This document shows positions 35,808 through 46,068 of a stretch of 64,000 nucleotides of DNA, piece by piece. Source of the stretch: Psychromonas ingrahamii 37. Lineage in GTDB: Bacteria > Pseudomonadota > Gammaproteobacteria > Enterobacterales > Psychromonadaceae. The notes beneath the pieces were generated by a model that saw only the letters and a program-made list of their open reading frames with translations, ran no database searches and had not been told where the DNA came from. Numbering within the stretch: position 1 is the first letter of the stretch; each line of letters begins with the position of its first letter. The stretch covers positions 1,922,001 to 1,986,000 of the forward strand of contig NC_008709.1 in the NCBI RefSeq assembly GCF_000015285.1, read 5' to 3'. The position numbers were made by a program, and so were the translations under genes.

Positions 35808-35883
35808 ATTATTCGTAGCTGCTGGTAGACGCCTATAGGCACTAATAGACGATAAGTTGTTGATTTTACTATATTATAGACGA

Positions 35884-35913
35884 AAAAAAAGACGTCCTGA
35901 GACGTCTTTTTTT
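35884..35913. terminator. Bidirectional terminator next to ssrA 3' end
   Basis: A perfect 13-bp stem, AAAAAAAGACGTC/GACGTCTTTTTTT, with the loop CTGA. It works in principle on both strands and ends tmRNA transcription on the minus strand. Confidence 0.85.
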
Positions 35914-35915
35914 AG

Positions 35916-35934
35916 ATAGGTGGTGGAGATGGGG
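35916..35934 (+). other. attR: Right attachment-site copy within the ssrA 3' end
   Basis: ATAGGTGGTGGAGATGGGG covers the tmRNA 3' acceptor end and five bases beyond it. A copy lacking one base lies at 14350-14367 in direct orientation, and the 21.6 kb between is the predicted island. Confidence 0.65.
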
Positions 35935-36274
35935 GGAGTCGAACCCCCGTCCGAAAAACCTACATCCTCGGCACTACATGCTTAGTCAGTTATTTGGTTA
36001 ACTCGTTGATCTCCAACTGACAGGATATCAAAAAGCGAGTCCGATACTATTTCGCGGTTCACCCTCGAACAAGGTTCCCTCGCTATCCAATGTGAATGAC
36101 CTTCCGAATCCCTGCCCATAGGAGAAACGTGGGTGGAAGGCTAGCTAGCCTAAGCTGCTAGAGAGTAGTTAGAGTCGTTTGCAACTATAACGTTGGCGGC
36201 TTTTTACGAGGCCAACCGCCACCTCGGCATGCACCTTGGGTTTCAAGAATCCCGTCGAGTCCTAAATCATCCCC
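35921..36274 (-). ncRNA. ssrA: tmRNA (ssrA)
   Basis: The 354-base RNA starts GGGGATGATTTAGGACTCGA and ends CCCCCATCTCCACCA. The first seven bases pair with the acceptor end (GGGGAUG with CAUCUCC), leaving ACCA. Conserved tmRNA blocks CTCGACGGGATT, AAACCCAAGGTGCATGCCGA and GGTTGGCCTCGTAAAAAG are present. The tag frame at 36150-36182 encodes ANDSNYSLAA and a TAG stop, preceded by the usual resume-codon context, so stalled chains would receive (A)ANDSNYSLAA. tmRNA with SmpB rescues stalled ribosomes; smpB lies 120 bases upstream on the same strand. The 3' end doubles as the attachment site of the genomic island. Confidence 0.97.
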
Positions 36275-36393
36275 ACAGTGGTAAGCGCTTTATCTGCTTA
36301 CGTTTTAATGATAGCAAAAAAAATATTCTTTAGATAGTGTTATTGTTATCTATATCACATTATTTTGCTATTAATTAATTTTCACATTTGTTG

Positions 36394-36879
36394 CTAGCGA
36401 ACGCTGTGTTTCATCATACGTTCTTTGTCTACTTTCCATTCCCTATCTTTCACATCAGCACGTTTGTCGTGTTCTTGCTTACCTTTTGCCAGTGCAAATG
36501 ATATTTTTACCCACGCGTGTTTCCAGTATAAAGAGATGGGAATAATAGAGTAACCCTGACGTTCAACTTTACCGACTAAGTTGTCGAGTTCTCGCCTGTT
36601 AAGCAGTAATTTACGATAACGCATAGGATCACATACAACATGTGAAGATGCGACAAGAAGAGGAGGAAAAGTGGCACCCAGTAGCCATGCTTCTCCATTT
36701 TTCAGGAAAATATAACTATCAGCGATATTCGCTTTGCCCGCGCGTAACGATTTTACTTCCCAACCCTGTAATTCAAGACCTGCTTCAAAGCGCTCTTCTA
36801 GGTGGTAGTCGTGACTAGCACGTTTATTTCGTGCAATCGTATTGTCATTGTTTTTAGTTTTTGAATTTTTTTTAGCCAT
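36394..36879 (-). CDS. smpB: SsrA-binding protein SmpB
   Basis: The 161-residue OB-fold protein includes [20 protein letters not shown], the conserved [36 protein letters not shown] and a basic C-terminal tail ([17 protein letters not shown]). SmpB carries tmRNA to the ribosome and mimics the anticodon arm in the A site. The gene lies just upstream of ssrA in the same direction, a widely kept pairing. Length and all motifs are normal. It is divergent from ratA with about 160 bases of AT-rich DNA between, containing a short direct repeat (GAGTGACTATTATAAATT, twice). Confidence 0.97.
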   Translation of the reverse strand: MAKKNSKTKNNDNTIARNKRASHDYHLEERFEAGLELQGWEVKSLRAGKANIADSYIFLKNGEAWLLGATFPPLLVASSHVVCDPMRYRKLLLNRRELDNLVGKVERQGYSIIPISLYWKHAWVKISFALAKGKQEHDKRADVKDREWKVDKERMMKHSVR

Positions 36880-37041
36880 AGTCTCGTATTATAGAGTGAC
36901 TATTATAAATTGATAGAGTGACTATTATAAATTACTCATTGATTTGTATAAAAATCGCTTAAATTTAGGATTAAATCCTTATTTGTTTTTTCTTGATGGC
37001 ACGGATCGTGTAATATAACTTTTTTTATGTAGGGAAAGCAG

Positions 37042-37479
37042 ATGGCACAGGTATCTCGTAGTGCGTTACTCATGTACAGCGCCGAAGAAATGTATCAATT
37101 GGTTAATGACGTGAATGCTTATCCTGAATTTTTACCGGGCTGTGTTGATGCTAATATATTAACCAACAATAATAATGTCATGCGCGCTTCAGTTGAAGTG
37201 TCAAAAGCTGGTATTAGCCAAACTTTTACCACAGAAAATATTTTAGTAAATGGTCAAAGCATTTTAATGAATTTAGTCGACGGCCCTTTTAAACATTTAA
37301 AAGGTGGCTGGACATTTTCTAAACTCGATGAACAGGCCTGTAAGATAAATTTAGATTTAGAGTTTGAATTTAATAGTTCACTGGCTGAACTTGCATTTGG
37401 TCGGATTTTTAATGAGTTAGTGGGTTCAATGGTGAAATCTTTTTCTAGCCGTGCAAAAGTAGTTTATGGAATACGATAG
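37042..37479 (+). CDS. ratA: RatA/Coq10-like START-domain protein
   Basis: This 145-residue SRPBCC-fold protein reads MAQVSRSALLMYSAEEMYQL, DVNAYPEFLPGC and GGWTFSKLDEQACKI. It belongs to the polyketide-cyclase/Coq10 family; E. coli RatA (YfjG) was described as inhibiting 70S ribosome assembly, and relatives bind ubiquinone. Its position divergent to smpB and in front of rnfH is the classical gammaproteobacterial arrangement. Start ATG 37042 has GGGAAA eight bases upstream. Only eight bases separate it from the next gene, so they form an operon. Confidence 0.9.
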   Translation: MAQVSRSALLMYSAEEMYQLVNDVNAYPEFLPGCVDANILTNNNNVMRASVEVSKAGISQTFTTENILVNGQSILMNLVDGPFKHLKGGWTFSKLDEQACKINLDLEFEFNSSLAELAFGRIFNELVGSMVKSFSSRAKVVYGIR

Positions 37480-37487
37480 GGAAATTT

Positions 37488-37778
37488 ATGAATGAGTTGA
37501 TTGAAATTGAAGTTGTTTATGGACGGCCTGATAAACAAGTTTTACTGTCGTTATCTGTGCCAGTCGGTAGCACGCTGGAAGACTGTATTAAGTTATCCGG
37601 GATAACCACTCATTTTCCAGAAATTATACCCAGTGAAGCCATGGTTGGTATTTTCAGCCGAGCAGACAAATTATCCAGCATTGTTAAAGCGGGGGATCGT
37701 ATCGAGATTTATCGTCCGCTAACAGCAGATCCTAAAGAGATGCGCAAATTACGCGCCGCTAAAATGAGTAAAAAATAG
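37488..37778 (+). CDS. rnfH: RnfH/RatB family ubiquitin-like protein
   Basis: The 96-residue beta-grasp protein contains IEIEVVYGRPDKQVLLSLSV, GSTLEDCIKLSGI and the signature VGIFSRADKLSSIVKAGDRI with EIYRPLTADPKEMRKLRA. This is the UPF0125/RnfH family. It pairs with ratA in most gammaproteobacteria, and the exact role is not settled. Ribosome site GGGAAA lies upstream. The operon ends in a perfect 18-bp hairpin shared with the convergent bamE gene. Confidence 0.93.
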   Translation: MNELIEIEVVYGRPDKQVLLSLSVPVGSTLEDCIKLSGITTHFPEIIPSEAMVGIFSRADKLSSIVKAGDRIEIYRPLTADPKEMRKLRAAKMSKK

Positions 37779-37812
37779 TCTTTTCATTTTCATCCTCATT
37801 ATTATTAATAAG

Positions 37813-37850
37813 TTAGCCGTTATCAATTGAACTCAATTGATAACGGCTAA
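37813..37850. terminator. Long perfect hairpin between convergent rnfH and bamE
   Basis: TTAGCCGTTATCAATTGA and its exact complement are separated by only two bases (AC). The 18-bp stem lies midway between two convergent gene ends and has no long T-run, so it may stop transcription in both directions or stabilise 3' ends. Confidence 0.7.
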
Positions 37851-37861
37851 CGCTATCTAAG

Positions 37862-38308
37862 TTAATTAACAATAACTGGTGTGTCATTATCTGTTTGCGG
37901 GTTATCGCTAGTGCTGGGGTCTTCAGTCGCTGCATTCGGCACATTTCTTGCCTTAGGCGTTTTAATCAGCGGATTTATATCAATTGTACCTTCTCTTGCA
38001 ATATCGGTCAGCAGCAGATTGTCAAAGGTAAAAACGACTTTGTCCTGTTGAATCGGTTCTCCACCCGGTTTAATGTAACGAATATAGTACCATTTTGATG
38101 AATCGAATTGATCAATCAACATGGGAGAGCCAAGAATAAAAATAACTTGTTCTTGAGACATACCAAGGAGTATTTGATCTAATTTTTCATCCTCAATGTA
38201 ATTACCCTGTGTAACATCAATTTGATATACAAAGGTATCATAAAGAGATGTACATCCCGAGAGTGCAAAAATAAGAAAGAAAAAGGTGGCGATATTTTTA
38301 ATAGGCAT
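37862..38308 (-). CDS. bamE: Outer-membrane assembly lipoprotein BamE
   Basis: The 148-residue protein has a signal peptide with the lipobox LSGC (Cys19), then the SmpA/OmlA (BamE) fold: [49 protein letters not shown] and [15 protein letters not shown]. It is the small lipoprotein of the BAM complex that inserts beta-barrel proteins in the outer membrane. The C-terminal tail ([19 protein letters not shown]) is acidic and disordered, longer than in E. coli (113 residues). Convergent with rnfH. Conserved synteny supports the name. Confidence 0.93.
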
Positions 38309-38562
38309 GGTTTAAACAACATCTTAGTTGAAGTGAGTGGATATTAATTAAAGTAATAATACCCAAGGGTCGCTGACTTGTAAAAATATTAAAGGAAAAA
38401 TTTGTCATTTCTGCTTTGTTTCGTGCGCTTTTAACCATCACATATAAAAATAAATTGCTTAAATGTAGTCGATATACATCGTTTTCTTTAAATCTTGCGT
38501 AAATGTCCGTAGAATTCCTCATTCTCCCCTAACCGTTTTAACTTGTTTTGTGAAATTATTAC

Positions 38563-39822
38563 ATGCCTCTATTTGCTTTAGGAATTAACCATCAAACGGC
38601 TTCAGTCGCATTGCGTGAAAAAGTCGCGTTTTCAGCTGATCTGTTATTAGATGCCTATCAAGCATTATTAGCGCAACCGACAGTATTGGAAGCGGTCATT
38701 GTTTCAACTTGTAACCGTACTGAAATTTATTGTCATTTAAAACAGGACAACTGTGATGAGGTCATTAAGTGGCTTTGTTCTTTTCATCAGATCGAAGATC
38801 ATAAATTAAGACCCAGTTTATATTGTTATTCTGAGTATCAAGCTATCCAGCATCTTTTTCGCGTCTCATGCGGACTGGATTCGTTAGTGCTGGGTGAACC
38901 TCAAATTTTAGGGCAGATAAAACAAGCTTTTGCCACCGCTAAACAAGCTAAAGGTGTGGATAAAATTGTTCAGAAATGGTTCCAGCATACTTTTACGGTG
39001 GCAAAGCGAGTACGTACTGAAACGCAAATAGGCGCTAATGCTATTTCTGTTGCCTTTGCAGCTGTTTGTTTAGCAAAACAAATATTCAGTGATTTATCTC
39101 AAAGCCGGGTCTTATTAATTGGTGCGGGTGAGACAATCGAATTAGTGGGTAAATATTTAATTGAGCACCAAGTCCCTAATATTACTATTGCTAATCGTAC
39201 TTTATCACGGGCGATGGCACTGGTTGAGCAGTTTGATGCGCAGGCTATTACTCTGGGGGAAATTCCCAATCATCTTGCTCAAGCTGATATCATTATCTCA
39301 TCGACAGCAAGTCCGCTTCCTATTATTGGTAAAGGCATGGTTGAAAGGGCGTTAAAAGCGCGTCGCAATCGACCTATGTTATTTATAGATATCGCTGTAC
39401 CGCGTGATATTGAAGCGGAGGTTTCAGAGTTACGTGATATTTACCTTTACAGCGTTGATGATTTACAGGGCATTATCGAAGAGAATAAACAAGCCCGTCA
39501 GGTCGCAGCGCTTGAAGCCGAAAAAATTATCGACGGCTGTATTGTTGACTTTATCTCATGGATAGAATCACTAAAGGCGGTTGAGTCTATTCGTACTTAT
39601 CGTCAAAACAGTGAACAATTACGAGATGATTTATTAAATCGAGCCTCTGCTGCGTTGCAAAACGGAGAGGAAGCTGAGAATGTTTTAAAAGAGTTAGCCT
39701 TTAAATTAACCAATAAATTGATTCATCATCCCAGTCTGGCTCTGAACGAGACTGCTCGGTCGGGTAATGATGATGAACTGATATTGTTGCGTAATGCTTT
39801 GGGCCTGAGCAAAAAAGATTAA
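38563..39822 (+). CDS. hemA: Glutamyl-tRNA reductase HemA
   Basis: This 419-residue enzyme has the N-terminal catalytic domain with LGINHQTASVALREKVAF and the nucleophile cysteine in IVSTCNRTEIYC, the GLDSLVLGEPQILGQIKQAF block, an NADPH-binding Rossmann domain (VLLIGAGETIELVGKYL) and a C-terminal dimerisation helix domain. It reduces glutamyl-tRNA to glutamate-1-semialdehyde, the first committed step of C5-pathway tetrapyrrole synthesis. It heads the conserved run hemA-prfA-prmC-sirB2-sirB1-kdsA. The ATG at 38563 starts immediately at the conserved N-terminus. Divergent from bamE. Length and motifs are normal. Confidence 0.97.
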   Translation: MPLFALGINHQTASVALREKVAFSADLLLDAYQALLAQPTVLEAVIVSTCNRTEIYCHLKQDNCDEVIKWLCSFHQIEDHKLRPSLYCYSEYQAIQHLFRVSCGLDSLVLGEPQILGQIKQAFATAKQAKGVDKIVQKWFQHTFTVAKRVRTETQIGANAISVAFAAVCLAKQIFSDLSQSRVLLIGAGETIELVGKYLIEHQVPNITIANRTLSRAMALVEQFDAQAITLGEIPNHLAQADIIISSTASPLPIIGKGMVERALKARRNRPMLFIDIAVPRDIEAEVSELRDIYLYSVDDLQGIIEENKQARQVAALEAEKIIDGCIVDFISWIESLKAVESIRTYRQNSEQLRDDLLNRASAALQNGEEAENVLKELAFKLTNKLIHHPSLALNETARSGNDDELILLRNALGLSKKD

Positions 39823-39870
39823 CATTCGCTGTACACTCAGCAAATGAATAAAAGAACATAAGAGAAAAAT

Positions 39871-40962
39871 ATGAAAGCATCAATAGTGGCAAAGCTCGAA
39901 GTCCTAGTTGAACGTTACGAAGAGGTTCAAGCATTATTAGGTGATCCGGGTACGATCAGTGATCAAAATAAATACAGAGAGTTAACCAAAGAGTATGCAC
40001 AACTGGAAGTTGTGGTACTTTCCTTTAAAAAATATCAAAGTGCCCAAAATGATCTTGCCGTTGCTGAAATGATGTCCGATGATGATGATCCCGATATGCG
40101 TGAAATGGCCAAAGAAGAAATTAAAGAAGCTAAAAAAACGGTGGAAAAATTGGCTGCCGATTTACAGATTCTACTGCTGCCAAAGGATCCTAATGATGAT
40201 CGTAATTGTTATTTAGAAATTAGAGCGGGTGCCGGAGGTGACGAAGCAGCCATTTTTGCGGGCAATCTGTTCCGTATGTACAGTAAATATGCTGAAAGCA
40301 AAGGTTGGCGAGTTGAGGTGATGAACAGCAATGCCAGCGAGCAGGGCGGTTACAAAGAATTAATTGCTAAGATTGATGGTGAGGGCGCATACGGGATTAT
40401 GAAATTTGAGTCTGGCGGTCATCGTGTGCAGCGTGTGCCGGAAACTGAATCTCAAGGTCGTATTCATACCTCCGCTTGTACCGTTGTGGTTATGCCGGAA
40501 GTACCTGAAGCCGAGGCCATTTCCATTAATCCTGCTGATCTTAAAGTTGATACCTTCCGTGCTTCTGGCGCGGGTGGACAGCATGTTAATAAAACCGATT
40601 CAGCGGTGCGATTAACTCACTTGCCAACCGGTACCGTGGTCGAGTGTCAGGATCAGCGTTCACAGCATAAAAACAGAGCACAAGCTATGTCTGTGTTACA
40701 GTCGCGTCTGCAGCAGGCTGAGGATGAAAAGAGCCATGCTGAAGAACAAACTATTCGCCGCAGCTTAGTTGCAAGTGGTGATCGCAGTGAGCGTATTCGT
40801 ACCTACAATTATCCGCAGGGACGTGTCAGTGACCACCGTATCAACTTAACGGTTTACCGTTTGAATGAGGTGTTAGAAGGTGATTTAAATGCCTTGCATG
40901 AGCCTATTTTGCTGGAAGATCAAGCCGATAAACTCGCGGCACTTTCTCAGGCGGAATTCTAA
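39871..40962 (+). CDS. prfA: Peptide chain release factor 1
   Basis: The 363-residue class I release factor has the tripeptide anticodon P-E-T in [14 protein letters not shown] (E. coli has PAT), which reads UAA and UAG, and the catalytic GGQ in [13 protein letters not shown]. Domain 1 at the N-terminus is rich in charged helices. It triggers peptide release at the ribosome, with the GGQ glutamine methylated by PrmC encoded right after it. The prmC start codon follows its stop directly. All essential residues are present. Confidence 0.97.
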   Translation: MKASIVAKLEVLVERYEEVQALLGDPGTISDQNKYRELTKEYAQLEVVVLSFKKYQSAQNDLAVAEMMSDDDDPDMREMAKEEIKEAKKTVEKLAADLQILLLPKDPNDDRNCYLEIRAGAGGDEAAIFAGNLFRMYSKYAESKGWRVEVMNSNASEQGGYKELIAKIDGEGAYGIMKFESGGHRVQRVPETESQGRIHTSACTVVVMPEVPEAEAISINPADLKVDTFRASGAGGQHVNKTDSAVRLTHLPTGTVVECQDQRSQHKNRAQAMSVLQSRLQQAEDEKSHAEEQTIRRSLVASGDRSERIRTYNYPQGRVSDHRINLTVYRLNEVLEGDLNALHEPILLEDQADKLAALSQAEF

Positions 40963-41802
40963 TTGTCTATTGACGACGCGCTTGCTTGGGCAAAGTTTAC
41001 TCTGGTCAACAGCGAAAGTGCGTTATTAGATGCGCAGGTACTGTTAGCGTTTGTTTTAGAAAAAGAAACCGTTTACCTGATGACTTGGCCTGAGCGTGAG
41101 CTTAGCCAAGCGCAAAAAAGTGCTTTTGAGGGACTAATTAGTCAGCGAGTAAAAGGTGTTCCGGTTGCCCATTTAACGGGTGCCAGAGAGTTTTGGTCGT
41201 TGCCTTTAAAAGTGAATAATTCAACATTGATACCGCGCCCTGACACTGAACTATTGGTTGAAGCTGCCCTTGACTATTGCAGCGCCGATGCCCGTATTTT
41301 AGATCTCGGTACAGGGAGTGGGGCGATTATTTTGGCACTAGCCAGTGAATTACCTGATGCCTATTGTCTGGGTGTTGATGTTAATGAAAGCGCGGTGCAG
41401 CTGGCGATTGAAAATGGAAAAAATTTAAAGCTTAACAATGTTCATTTCCAACAGAGCAATTGGTTTGATAATATTAACGGCTTGTTTGATGTGGTTGTTT
41501 CAAATCCGCCTTATATTGAAAAAAATGATCATCACCTTAAGCTGGGAGATGTTCGTTTTGAGCCTTTGTCGGCTTTAGTGGCGGATGAAAATGGTCTGGC
41601 AGATATTCGTAAAATTGCACAAAAAACGCCGGAATATCTTAAAAAAGGGGGCTATTTATTGGTTGAACATGGTTTTAACCAAGGTTCAACAGTTCGAGAA
41701 TTATTCACTGACCTAGGTTATTCAGAGGTTATTACCATTAAAGACTACGGAGATAATGATCGCGTTACGATGGGATTGTTTAACCAACCTAATTCACTAT
41801 AA
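40963..41802 (+). CDS. prmC: Release factor glutamine methyltransferase PrmC
   Basis: The 279-residue SAM-dependent methyltransferase has an N-terminal helical recognition domain (ALAWAKFTLVNSESALLDAQ then VLLAFVL), VLIPRPDTELLVE-type sequence, the SAM loop ILDLGTGSGAIILALA and the catalytic NPPY in VVSNPPYIEK. It methylates the GGQ glutamine of release factors. It starts with TTG at the base following the prfA stop, with no gap, so its translation is likely coupled to prfA. An unusual start codon, but the family N-terminus supports it. Operon context is conserved. Confidence 0.95.
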   Translation: MSIDDALAWAKFTLVNSESALLDAQVLLAFVLEKETVYLMTWPERELSQAQKSAFEGLISQRVKGVPVAHLTGAREFWSLPLKVNNSTLIPRPDTELLVEAALDYCSADARILDLGTGSGAIILALASELPDAYCLGVDVNESAVQLAIENGKNLKLNNVHFQQSNWFDNINGLFDVVVSNPPYIEKNDHHLKLGDVRFEPLSALVADENGLADIRKIAQKTPEYLKKGGYLLVEHGFNQGSTVRELFTDLGYSEVITIKDYGDNDRVTMGLFNQPNSL

Positions 41803-41829
41803 AAATAAACCTAATACTTGGAGAAATAG

Positions 41830-42216
41830 ATGTATAGCTTTTTAAAACATACTCATTTAACGTTGATATTAATAGCGATTGTGCTTTTTATCTTATGTTT
41901 TTACTGGATAGTAACGGGGCATAAAAATGCCCAAAAAGTTATTTTCAAAAAAATATTATTACACACACATTTAACCATTGCGCTGATAGGTTTAGGACTG
42001 ATGGGTGTTTTGCAGATCAATCCGTTTGAAAGCCAGAATTATTGGCTAATTGAAAAAATAGGTGCATTCATTGGTTACTTAATCCTTGTTAGTGTGGCCT
42101 TGAATGAAAAAACCCGCAAAGGGATGCGCTTTTTAGCCTTTGTTGGTGTGTTTGGTTGGATTGTTTATATCGGACAACTCGTCTTCAGTAAACAAGCCAT
42201 GATATTGCTAGGATAA
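41830..42216 (+). CDS. sirB2: SirB2-family membrane protein
   Basis: A 128-residue protein with four predicted membrane segments (TLILIAIVLFILCFYWIV, ALIGLGLMGVLQI, IGYLILVSVAL, FLAFVGVFGWIVYIGQL). Its place between prmC and sirB1 is the SirB2 slot. The biochemical function is unknown. GGAGAAATAG provides the ribosome site. It is the fourth gene of the hemA operon. Confidence 0.85.
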   Translation: MYSFLKHTHLTLILIAIVLFILCFYWIVTGHKNAQKVIFKKILLHTHLTIALIGLGLMGVLQINPFESQNYWLIEKIGAFIGYLILVSVALNEKTRKGMRFLAFVGVFGWIVYIGQLVFSKQAMILLG

Positions 42217-42219
42217 AAA

Positions 42220-43065
42220 ATGACAACAGTTTCCAAAAATGAAAAAACAGAATTTATTATAAATGAACAGTTTGATTTCGCAGAGCATTCACTTGTCGAT
42301 GCTGCTATTTCTGTCGAGTCTGAATTGACTGGGCTGAATGTGGCAGAGTTTCATAAGACGTTACGTTTACAGCATCTTGTTTTGCAGTCTCAGTTATCCG
42401 ATTTTGATCTTGTTGATAAAGCGAAGTTGTTAAAATTAATTGATTGTTTATATCAACAACAAGCTTTCAAGGGTGATTGGAAGGCATTTTTTAAAGTAGA
42501 AAATGCCCTTGTTTCAAATGTATTATCACGTCGTAAAGGTATTCCAATTAGTTTAGGCGTGTTATTACTGGATTTCTTGAAGGAGAGTCAGTTTGATGCG
42601 CAGGGAATTTGTTTTCCGAGTGGTTTTATTATTCGCGTCAATATTGAAGATGAAACGCTTTATATTGATCCCTTTACCGGCGAATTAGCGTCAAGGAATC
42701 TACTCGAGCTTAAACTGCGCGGTCAATTAGGTAACCATGCCAGGTTAAGTCCTGAGATGTTGGAGCCCGATGATAATAAAACTATTATTATGCGTTTAAT
42801 CAATGTTATCAAGGCCGCTTATGTTCAAGAGGAGTCATTAGAGCAGGCGTTACTTTGTTGCGATATGTTGCTGCGTATTGATCCGAATGATGCTTATGAG
42901 GTGAGAGACCGCGGTTTTTTATTCCAGCAACTAGACTGTTTGAATTTAGCGCGCACAGACTTTGAGTTTTTTATTGATCACTATCCCCAAGACCCTATTG
43001 TCGGTTTGTTAAAACGACAAATCAGACAAATAGATATTGATACTCCTACGCAAGTTGTCCATTAA
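42220..43065 (+). CDS. sirB1: SirB1-family protein (transglutaminase-like fold, TPR)
   Basis: The 281-residue protein has the SirB1 core: VENALVSNVLSRRKGIPISL with the LGVLLLDFL helix, QGICFPSGFIIRV and DETLYIDPFTGELASR. This is a transglutaminase-like fold in which the usual catalytic cysteine region is altered. A C-terminal tetratricopeptide-like segment follows (EQALLCCDMLLRIDPNDAYE). The function is unknown. Three bases separate it from sirB2 and 15 from kdsA, so they are co-transcribed. Confidence 0.88.
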   Translation: MTTVSKNEKTEFIINEQFDFAEHSLVDAAISVESELTGLNVAEFHKTLRLQHLVLQSQLSDFDLVDKAKLLKLIDCLYQQQAFKGDWKAFFKVENALVSNVLSRRKGIPISLGVLLLDFLKESQFDAQGICFPSGFIIRVNIEDETLYIDPFTGELASRNLLELKLRGQLGNHARLSPEMLEPDDNKTIIMRLINVIKAAYVQEESLEQALLCCDMLLRIDPNDAYEVRDRGFLFQQLDCLNLARTDFEFFIDHYPQDPIVGLLKRQIRQIDIDTPTQVVH

Positions 43066-43925
<860 letters not shown>

Positions 43926-43926
<1 letters not shown>

Positions 43927-44339
43927 TGCTTAAACAACCAATAAAATTGACTGAAACAACGCGCTTTTTTTTAATTCTGGCCTCTTTATTAGGGGCTTCG
44001 GGCGTTGCATTAGGGGCTTATGCCAGTCATGGTCTGTCGGCTTGGGCGACGGTAAAAGAGATTGAATATTTTCAATTAGCCGTCACTTATCAACTATTTC
44101 ATGCGATCACTTTATTAGCAGTTTGTCTGTTATCCCTTTTTATCACTAACGCTTTTTTAATCGCGAGTAAAATCGCTTTTGTACTGGGGGTAGTTTTATT
44201 TAGTGGTAGTCTGTATCTGTATGTTTTGACCGGGACAAAAATATTGGGGGCGATTACGCCAATAGGTGGTTTGTGCTTAATTGTTGCATGGCTTTTAATT
44301 GCTCTAGCTTTATTAAGCCATAGAAATAACACCAAGTAA
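43926..44339 (+). CDS. DUF423 (YgdD-type) membrane protein
   Basis: The 137-residue protein has about four membrane helices and the DUF423 signature GASGVALGAYASHGLSAWAT with FQLAVTYQLFHAITLLA. The function is unknown. It overlaps the kdsA stop by one base and so is translationally coupled to it. In many relatives it stands beside rlmM, as here (270 bases away). Confidence 0.9.
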
Positions 44340-44608
44340 CCTAAGCTTGGGATAAGAAAAACAATACAATACTGTTATTTTCGCGTATTTCTGTGTTAAA
44401 TCATCTTTCAATAGCCCACTATTGTGTTGATAATTTGCCTTGAACTACACAAAACTAACGGCACAGTATAAAATAAAGTGTAACAATTTGATATTAAACA
44501 GTATTGCGCTTTCATTATGCCGAGTTTAGGTTAAGTAAATTGTGAATGAACGTTTTAACAGAATGAAAATTTCCACGTCGATGACGGGAACTCATTCTAG
44601 AGGTAAGT

Positions 44609-45706
44609 ATGTTAGGAATTTTATTATATTGTCGCCCGGGGTTTGAAAACGACTGCGCTAATGAGCTGCAGGACAAAGCAACGGCATTAGAAGTCTTTGG
44701 TTTTGTGAAAACAAAACGTAATAGCGGTTATGTTTTCTACCAGTGTTATGACCCACAACAGGTGGAATATTTATTAGAAAAGCTTGATTATAAACAGCTG
44801 ATATTTGCACGGCAGTTGATTGCAGTTAAAGCCTTTATTAATGATTTACCACTGGACGACCGCATTAGTCCTATTTTAGAAATTACGCGTAATCTGCCAT
44901 TAGGTGGCGATCTTTATGTTGAAACACCTGAGGGTGACGATACTAAACCACTATTAACTTTTTGCCGCAAATTTACAGTGCCTTTGCGTCAGGCATTAAG
45001 AAAACATAATAGCCTCACCGCAAAAGAAAACCGCAATAAAATTTTTTATCATTTATGTTTTTTGGATAATAAATCTGCTTATATCGGTTTTTCTGTGCCG
45101 CATAACCGGAGTGAATTTTATATGGGGATCCCCCGTTTACGTTCACCAAGTGAAGCACCCAGTCGTTCTACATTAAAGCTTGATGAAGCTATTCAGGTTT
45201 TTCTTACGGCGGAAGAACAGCAAGAGCGCTTACATTCAGGAATGCGTGCGGTCGATTTAGGTGCCTGTCCCGGTGGCTGGACATACCAGCTTGTTCGCCG
45301 TGGTTTATTTGTGACTGCTATTGATAATGGTGCTATGGCACAAAGCCTGATGGATACCGGTCAAGTTACTCATTATACGGTTGACGGGTTTAAATATGAA
45401 CCTGAGCGTAAGAACATAGACTGGCTGGTCTGTGACATGATAGAGAAACCCAAGCGTGTGGCTAAATTGATGGGGCAATGGTTAATTGACGGCTGGTGTA
45501 AAGAAGCTATTTTCAACTTTAAATTGCCCATGAAAAAACGTTATCAGGAAGCCTCTGAAGATATTAAAATATTAACCGATATGTTCGAAAAGGAAGATCT
45601 TCAGTATGAACTGCAAGCGAAGCAGCTTTATCATGATCGTGAAGAGATAACCCTGCATGTGCGTTTAATCGGTAATCACTGGGGTAAACAACTGGGTAAC
45701 GGATAA
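44609..45706 (+). CDS. rlmM: 23S rRNA 2'-O-ribose methyltransferase RlmM
   Basis: The 365-residue protein has an N-terminal THUMP-like region (GILLYCRPGFENDCANEL) and a C-terminal Rossmann methyltransferase with the SAM motif RAVDLGACPGGWTYQLVRRG, then WLVCDMIEKPKRVA and FNFKLPMKKRY, giving the K-D-K-type catalytic set. It methylates C2498 of 23S rRNA. AGAGGTAAGT gives the ribosome site. A 250-bp MITE-like sequence starts immediately after its stop. Confidence 0.95.
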   Translation: MLGILLYCRPGFENDCANELQDKATALEVFGFVKTKRNSGYVFYQCYDPQQVEYLLEKLDYKQLIFARQLIAVKAFINDLPLDDRISPILEITRNLPLGGDLYVETPEGDDTKPLLTFCRKFTVPLRQALRKHNSLTAKENRNKIFYHLCFLDNKSAYIGFSVPHNRSEFYMGIPRLRSPSEAPSRSTLKLDEAIQVFLTAEEQQERLHSGMRAVDLGACPGGWTYQLVRRGLFVTAIDNGAMAQSLMDTGQVTHYTVDGFKYEPERKNIDWLVCDMIEKPKRVAKLMGQWLIDGWCKEAIFNFKLPMKKRYQEASEDIKILTDMFEKEDLQYELQAKQLYHDREEITLHVRLIGNHWGKQLGNG

Positions 45707-45708
45707 TA

Positions 45709-45958
45709 CCAAATCTATTCATTTTCTGTTCATTTATGCGGGTTAAAATACATGCTGGCTAGACATAAAACGTCGTTTTAGTCTCTGTGCTTGATTTGAT
45801 TCATAACATCCTGTTATTTACCACTTCGTGGCCAACTAAAGCTGTTCAAAATCGTTCCAGACGATTTTTTGTAATTAGAACAACTAATTACTGCAATCAA
45901 TGCCTTGCTTTCATGCATTTTCCTACGCCTAAACAGCTCATTTCATGAGTGGAGTTGG
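45709..45958. mobile_element. MITE-like non-autonomous repeat downstream of rlmM
   Basis: CCAAATCTATTCAT (45709-45722) and the complement of ATGAGTGGAGTTGG (45945-45958) agree at 11 of 14 positions, giving imperfect terminal inverted repeats around 250 bases without a gene. Internal dyads occur (AAAATCGTTCCAGACGATTT). Size and structure suit a miniature inverted-repeat element. The family is unknown to me. Confidence 0.45.
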
Positions 45959-46068
45959 TCTAAGTTTTAATTTTTTATTAGCTATTGCAAGCAGCCTTAA
46001 CTTATTGCTTAAAAAAAGTTGGTTGTGATGGCTAATGTCATTTCTGGTTTTTATCTCTGTTGACCGCT

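Noticed and set aside
40963-41015. Alternative downstream start for prmC
   Set aside because: The TTG directly after the prfA stop reproduces the family N-terminus, and prfA-prmC coupling is well known.
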